Shown here piece after piece: positions 58,179-64,000 of a stretch of 64,000 nt of DNA. The first letter of the stretch is position 1. Each line of letters starts with the position of its first letter. The stretch comes from Semisulcospira habei (lineage: Eukaryota; Mollusca; Gastropoda; Semisulcospiridae): positions 157,120,439-157,184,438 of the forward strand of contig BTPG01000003.1 in the NCBI GenBank assembly GCA_036245525.1, written 5' to 3'. A program made the position numbers and the translations under genes. Below the pieces are notes generated by a model. It searched no databases, was not told where the DNA came from, and saw only the letters and a list, made by a program, of their open reading frames with translations.

Positions 58179-61100
58179 TCACAGAAAACTGAAGATCTTG
58201 TCCGTGGGCACATCCCGGAACAAAACCTTCAAGGAGTCTGCTGTGAAATGTTTATGCCTTGTGTCGATTAGATCAGCACAAGACAACAAAAAGTGTTGAA
58301 CAGAGTACTGCTCGTCGCAGGCATAACACCATGGATGCTCCTCCTGTTTTAGCAAATAAGAGTGCGTAACATACGTGTGCCCGATGTGGAGCCGAGCCAG
58401 GACAGTCTCCTCACGGCGGCTGCCGCAGCGATAAGGTAGACCGTCGGACAACTTAGGAAGGGCTTCATGCAGCTTGTTAGCTTCCTCTTTGTCCCACTCG
58501 GACTGCCACTCACGGGCTACGTACGCACTAGTCACATGTCTAAAATCACTATAAACAGTCTGTGTGTCAAGGACAGGGTCATTGCGTGCATCGTTGGCAG
58601 CAGAATCTGCGATCCTGTTTCCTTCGATGCCCACATGCCCTGGGACCCAAATAAAAATGATGTCATAATATTCCTTCATCAAGTCCGCGTGGAGCTCTCT
58701 GATCTGCACCAGCAGTGGGTGGTCATTTCCCGTGCCCTGAAGGGCCTGCAGGGCAGAAAGAGAGTCAGACAGAATCAGGAAGTTCCTTTCTCTAGATCGA
58801 TAAGCATGCCTGAGTACCAGCAGAACCGCCTGCAGTTCCGCACTAAATACAGATGAGTGGTCTGGGAGGCGGTGCTTAAATGGGCGTCTAGGATGGCGAG
58901 AGGACACTGCGGCCGCAGCTACTCTCCCATCCTCAGACTTTGACCCATCCGTATAGATACGACAATAGCCAGGAAAACTTGAAAGCAGTTTATTGAGGCT
59001 CTGTTGGTATATGGCTGGTGGAGTAGAGTCTTTTTTGTGGGCAGTCGAGTCCAGCAAGATGTCAGGAACTGGTAAGAGCCAAGGTTGAGTGATGTGTTGC
59101 AGGGATTCCGAAACTCTGTCCAGGTCCAATCCGGCCGCCTGCAGATGAGGTCGGACACGGAAAGAAAGTGGACGGACAGCTCCCGGATGGGTATCGTAAA
59201 TCTCTGCAAACGATGGTTTAAAAACACAATCATAGGCAGGATTGTCTGGATGGGCCTTCAGTTTCAGAACGTTGCTGAGCATGCGGCGGAGCTTGAGAGA
59301 AGGCTCCCTTGCTTCGGCATACAGACTAGGAACTGGAGACGTCCTGAAGGCCCCAAGACATATCCGCAGACCCTGATGGTGAATTGTGTTCAGACGCTTT
59401 AGCACAGACTTGGAAGCTGAGCCATACACCACAGAGCCGTAATCCAGTTTGGACCGAACAAGGGCCCGGTACAGACGAAGTAAGACAGTACGGTCCGCAC
59501 CCCAGTCAGTACGACCAACGACACGAAGAATGTCGAGAGCCTTCTGACAAGAGGTTCTAAGGTAATTAATATGGTTGTGGAAGGTAAGTCTTTTGTCAAA
59601 AATGACCCCCAGAAACTTTGCCTCCTCGGCCACCTTAATTGGCACTCCAGCAATGCTCAGGCTAGGTTTTGGAAAAAATTTCGTCTGGTTAGTAAATTGC
59701 ACACAGACAGTCTTGGATGGCTAGAACTTGAATCCATTGAGAGACAACCACCGCTGGATGCGATCAACGCACAGTTGCAAGCGCCTCTCAAGGGACGCAA
59801 GTCCTCGACCACGTGCGCACAAAGCAAAGTCGTCAACAAACAAAGAGCATTCAGAATCATCCTTGACGGCCTTTACAATGTTATTAATTTTAACACTAAA
59901 TAAAACAGGAGATAGAATGCTGCCCTGTGGGACACCCATCTCCTGTTCAAAGGAGTCGGAGAGGGTGGAGCCCACACGGACATGGAACGACCGGTTAGTC
60001 AAAAAATTGTGAATAAAAACGGGCAGGTGCTCTTTAAAACCCATGTCCAACAAGTCAGACATTATGCCATACTTCCAGGTAGTGTCATATGCCTTCTCAA
60101 GATCGAAGAAAATTGCATAGACATGCTGCTTGTTGACAAAAGCATCTCGAATAAATGATTCAAAGCGGACTAAATGGTCAGTTGTTCTACGGAAGCGCCG
60201 GAAACCGCACTGGAGGTCTGTGAGGAGACCCTGTGACTCAAGATGCCACACCAGGCGGGCGTTGACCAGGCGCTCCATAGTTTTACATAAACATGATGTC
60301 AAAGTGATAGGCCGGTATTTGCCCGGGTCGGAAGGATCCTTACCCGGCTTGGGAATCGGTACAACCACAGCCTGGCGCCAAGACGGCGGAAAATGACCAG
60401 TTCTCCAGATATGGTTAAAGGCCTTGAGAAGTACAAGGAGTGACCTCTCAGGCAGATGCGTTAGGAATTGATAGTGGATGGTATCTAGGCCAGCAGCAGA
60501 GTCATTACATTTCTGCAAGGCTTGCTGCAATTCTGATAATGTAAAAGGGGCATTATCGGACTTAAAATCACAAATACGAGACTCTCGCTTCTCCTTCTCT
60601 CTCTGGAAGAAGGGTGAATAATGCTCTGTTGAAGAATTATGGGCAATGGTGGAGGCAAGCAAATTGGCCACAGCTTTTTTATCTGTGACCAAGCTGGCAC
60701 CATCTCTAAGATGGCCGACAGAAGCCGAGCCACCCCTGCTGCTAATTCCTCGAACAGCCCTCCATACTTTCTGGGACGGAGTCCGAGAAGTTAAAGATGA
60801 GACGAAGCGTCTCCAGGAAGCACGGCGTTCACGTTTAAAAATGTAACGGGCTTTCGCCCTCTGTCTTTTAAAGGTTAAAATATTCACTTGCGACGGAGTA
60901 CGGAAAGCACGTCGCTGAGCAGATTTGCGCGCTTTTTGGGCCTTGCGGCACTCCTCATTGAACCATGGTACTCTCGGCTTCCGAGGGACTGATGCGGAAG
61001 TTTTAGGGATGGTTTCACCCGCTACGTCCAACAAAATAGTAGTAAAAAAAGAAACAGGTTCTTCAGCTGACATGACCACCTCCTCTGTAATACGAGACTG

Positions 61101-61810
61101 ACAGAGGGAGGCGAACAGAGGCCAGTTAGCTTTCTTGAGATTCCAGCGCCCCACCGGCGGATCCTCCTCACAGCTGACCGATGACAGGACTACTGGGAAG
61201 TGGTCACTACCACACAGGTCGTCGTGAACCTTCCAGTCAAAGTCCAGCTTGAGAGAAGGATCACACACAGCGAGGTCTAGAACAGAACTAGATCCTGAAC
61301 CTGGGTTAGAGTATTTAGGTGAACCATCATTAAAGACACATAGGTTAAGTTGAGAAAACACATCTTCTAACATCTGACCTCTGCCATCATAGTGGTCACT
61401 ACCCCAAAGGTGAGCGTGACCGTTAAAATCCCCCATGAGAATAAAGGGAGGGGCAGTTGATCTACTAAATTAAAAAAATCATTACTACAGACCCGCAGGG
61501 ATGGTGGCAGGTAAATACTGCATATGGTTATGGTCTTCTTCAAGGTAACCCGAACTGCGACAGCCTGAAGACAGGTGTCGGGGCTACATAAAATTTGGCT
61601 ACTAAGGAGAAGAGCCACTCTACCCGAGCGCCTCTCCGATTCAGAGCCTTTATGTATAACGTTAAAACCATTAAAGGACACAGGGTCAGAAGTCTTCAGG
61701 TAAGTCTCCTGAAGAGATATTACTGAGGGGTTATAGCACTTGACTAAAAGACGTAATTCCTCAAAGTTAGTTTGAAAACCACGACAATTCCACTGAAGCA
61801 GAGAGTCCAT
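58179..61810 (-). pseudogene. LINE ORF2: endonuclease, reverse transcriptase, RNase H
   Basis: The N-terminus MDSLLQWNCRGFQTNFEEL begins an apurinic-type endonuclease with LQETYLK, MGDFNGHAHLWGSD and a GSDHFPV end. RT motifs include PIPKPGKDPSDPGKYRPI, FFDLEKAYDT, GVPQGSILSPVLF and FVDDFALC. RNase H has YTDGSKSEDG, SAELQAVLLVL, LSDSLSALQAL and GHVGIEGNRIADSAAN. The C-terminal knuckle is CYACDEQYSVQHFLLSC. Two breaks are visible: a frameshift in the C run near 61445-61460, inside the endonuclease, and an in-frame TAG at 59721-59723 just after NGFKF. Otherwise continuous. Confidence 0.9.
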
Positions 61811-63263
61811 GATTGTTTTATCTGGGGGTGCGGAGTTTCCCCCCCCCCCCCCCCCTCTTTTTCCTTTGCCTTGGAAGGAGTTGGAGAAACAGGGGGGGGC
61901 CGGCTCCCGGGCCTCCTCTGGTTCTTAGGAGATGAAGGGGGTGGAGCTGCCGCAGCATCGGCAACGACAACTTCCACTCTCTCCATCTGCTCCTCCAATG
62001 CAGCATATTTGTTTTGAAGGGGGACATCAGTGTTCCCCTTCTGGGCCCGTGCGCACGGCGGTCCCATAGATTTCTTAGACTTCTGGTCCTGGGCAGCAGT
62101 CCTGCCGCTAGAGTTAGCGGCCTTAGAAGGCTGACCAGAGCCAGAAAACTTTGGCGTTGACAAACTAGCAGGTTTGGGTGGGGGCTGAGGCTTAGGAGCA
62201 GCAGAAGGCGGTGCCACCAGACCGGTAGCGTCCGCCCTCTGCGTTCCCTGGCTCCTCGTCACCACCGGAGGAGGGTTACTCCCCAGGGGCGAGAGGATCC
62301 GAGGCTCCGCCCCCAACCAAGAAGTTGACAACAGAAGTCTTTGGTGGGGCGCTTGCCTGCCACCGCAGCACTGAAAGTATACACAAAGTTGTTATTTGAG
62401 TTTGGCGCAGCCTCAGCTGCACCAGGGCCATCAACCAGTATTTTGGCGTCCGCAAAGGACAGCCCCTTCTCCACACGCACCTGCTGAATCCTGCACTCGG
62501 CGATCCAACGAGGGCACTTCTTGTCCGAAGCCATATGCGCCCCCTGGCAATTCACACACAGGGGGATGGCTGTGCAGGACTCAGCAGAGTGTCCGGGCTT
62601 AGTGCAACGGGCGCATAGAGCCTCTGCCTGGCGGCATGTCTTCTGCCCATGGCCATACTTTTGGCACTTAAAGCACCGGAGGGGGAGAGGGACGTACGTT
62701 TTCACTTTTAGGGAGTAGTAACCTCCCCAGATGGTAGTAGGAGCTGTGGGGGTGCCAAACGTCAGGATGATGGTAGGGAGACGGATCTCCCTACCACCTC
62801 GTTTGGAAATGAAGCGCCTGACGTAGGTCACCCCCTGTGACTTAAGGTTCCGTACAAGTTCATCTTCAGACAGTTCGGCCAATGCTTGATCTTTAATCAC
62901 TCCTCTAGAGGAATTCATTGTTTTGTGGGGAGTGACCTCCACTGGAGTGTCTCCGATGGAGGAGAGCCTCAGTAGCCCATTGGAGTGTGCCCGGGTACGG
63001 CACTCTACCAGCAAGTCACCAGACCTGAGGCGCTGGGCCTCAGGCCTGCCAACACGGCTCCTGAGGGTCTCCCCTACCAGGAAAGGGTGCAGCTTGGAAA
63101 CAGGCTTCTCTTTAACTTTGCTGTGGATAATGAGAAAGCGAGGCCAGGCGGCCGACGCCTGAGGTGTCGCTTCCTCACAGTCAGAGTCACTATCGTTCTC
63201 AATGACAATGTTGGCGGCTATGTGCCGCTTTGGTGCCAGTTTTGGTTTTTTGATATTTTCCAT
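61744..63263 (-). pseudogene. LINE ORF1 gag-like protein, frameshifted
   Basis: The likely start is ATG at 63263 (MENIKKPKLAPKRHIAANI). An RNA-binding central region is followed by three zinc knuckles: CFKCQKYGHGQKTC, CARCTKPGHSAESC and CVNCQGAHMASDKKC. The frame ends prematurely after a shift near 62330-62345. The continuation in the next frame is Pro/Ser-rich with NKYAALEEQMERVE and overlaps ORF2 by about 65 bases. The protein would coat the LINE RNA. A C run at about 61841-61855 near the end is prone to slippage. Confidence 0.8.
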
Positions 63264-63907
63264 ATTATAGTATGATAGATATTCATCCCCCGGGGGTCCC
63301 CGCCCGCCACCGAGCCCAACATGGGAAAGTGCAATTGTCGGCGGGTCTCCAGCCGACGCACATTGGAGACTGCCCGAAAGATATACCCAAGGGCGTAAGC
63401 CCGATTGAACCGTTTGAGCCACCCCCTTCTATCACACTGTAGAATGCAGGGGAATACTGGCGTAAAGCACCTAATCAGCATCAGAGGCTATAGCATGGTG
63501 CTCCGTATAACAACCCGCATGTCAACAGGGGGATAGGGCTTGACGTGACAAGAGCCGATTGACTAGGCCGGTACGACTAGCCTCCCGTTTAGGCAGAAGT
63601 CAAGGCCAAAGTGGAGCGTTTCAGCCACCAGGATCCTCTTCTCCCCCGACACGGGTCTCCAAGCACGGCAAACACTTGGGATCCAAAGGACCAAAAGCTC
63701 ACGCGTATTTTAAGGACCAATCCAACATGGTAGGACCTGGGTAAGCACAGCTCCTTAAAAACTGGACCAGTGAAAAAGACTGAACAACATATCTGCTGAC
63801 ATCAAGTCCTAATCCTGGACAAAGATGGCACCTCTCTGCTAGCCCACTCAGTCAAGGACTGAGGAGACTACCCACCCACGCCACGTGGAGGCCGGTGCCC
63901 AGTGGGC

Positions 63908-64000
63908 GCTGATGAAAAGACCTTCCTATGCATACTAATTTAGTCGACTCATCACAAAGGTCAAGGGGGGTTGACAGATGTGTGAAAAATGCTTACATTT
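63908..64000 (+). repeat. Dispersed repeat copy 7, right part (cut by window end)
   Basis: Begins with the duplicated GCTGATGAAAAGA and continues CCTTCCTATGCATACTAATT, as in other copies. Confidence 0.85.

Larger units (their letters stand above)
57934..63907 (-). mobile_element. I/Nimb-type LINE, almost complete
   Basis: 5974 bp with a perfect 13-bp duplication GCTGATGAAAAGA (57921-57933 and 63908-63920). Minus-strand order: 5' untranslated part (63907-63264), ORF1 gag, ORF2 with endonuclease, RT and RNase H, short 3' part ending in TAAACCCAACTAACTAAC. Length and duplication show a full-length insertion. ORFs carry only a few disabling changes, so it is fairly young. The clade call rests on FVDD and GVPQGSILSPVLF RT motifs, RNase H and ORF1 zinc knuckles. 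Confidence 0.9.

Noticed and set aside
60130..60396. Plus-strand ORFs across the LINE
   Set aside because: Antisense to a clear reverse transcriptase.

Overview
The window is eukaryotic nuclear DNA from an animal, most likely a marine mollusc (a gastropod fits best). The evidence is introns with GT/AG borders, very dense microsatellites, and at least seven copies of a dispersed repeat starting GGCTCACGTGCGAAGC of a kind I associate with molluscan genomes. DIRS, Penelope, I/Nimb-type LINE, Tc1 and gypsy-like elements sit side by side. The species is an inference. Host genes are sparse and most of the window is nested mobile DNA.

Layout. 0-7 kb: retroposon and TTAA-flanked hairpin MITEs, nested three deep; a zinc-finger/tyrosine-recombinase (Crypton-like) gene at 2471-4889 split by a one-base frameshift; a four-unit tandem array of the same MITE (5799-6550). 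7-9 kb: microsatellites, Penelope-related debris and a hammerhead-like motif. 10.9-22.9 kb: two inverted arms of about 1.1 kb enclose a decayed RNase H-bearing LINE; the left arm is split by a DIRS retroelement (about 11224-17648) that keeps both inverted repeats and its internal complementary region. 23.6-26.2 kb: a 5'-truncated Penelope-like element with inverted terminal repeats and a GIY-YIG ORF, then a tRNA-derived SINE. 28-32 kb: a LINE fragment, a dispersed repeat and low-complexity DNA. 33-36 kb: a possible small multi-exon gene inside an unexplained cluster of TGCAGGTTAC motifs. 38 kb: an unrecognised 164-codon ORF. 39.2-43.7 kb: a young LTR element with gag and protease but no reverse transcriptase. 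43.8-44.7 kb: palindromic MITE complex. 45.6-51.3 kb: a two-exon gene for a large single-pass leucine-rich-repeat membrane protein, the clearest host gene. 51.7-64 kb: more dispersed repeat copies, used as landing sites by a Tc1 element, a SINE-like retroposon and an almost intact 6-kb LINE.

Many insertions are dated relative to each other because empty sites of the same repeats occur elsewhere in the window. Insertion borders and target-site duplications (TSDs) were therefore read by direct comparison. Coordinates with stated TSDs are exact by eye; others are approximate. No database search was possible, so family names rest on motifs and architecture.
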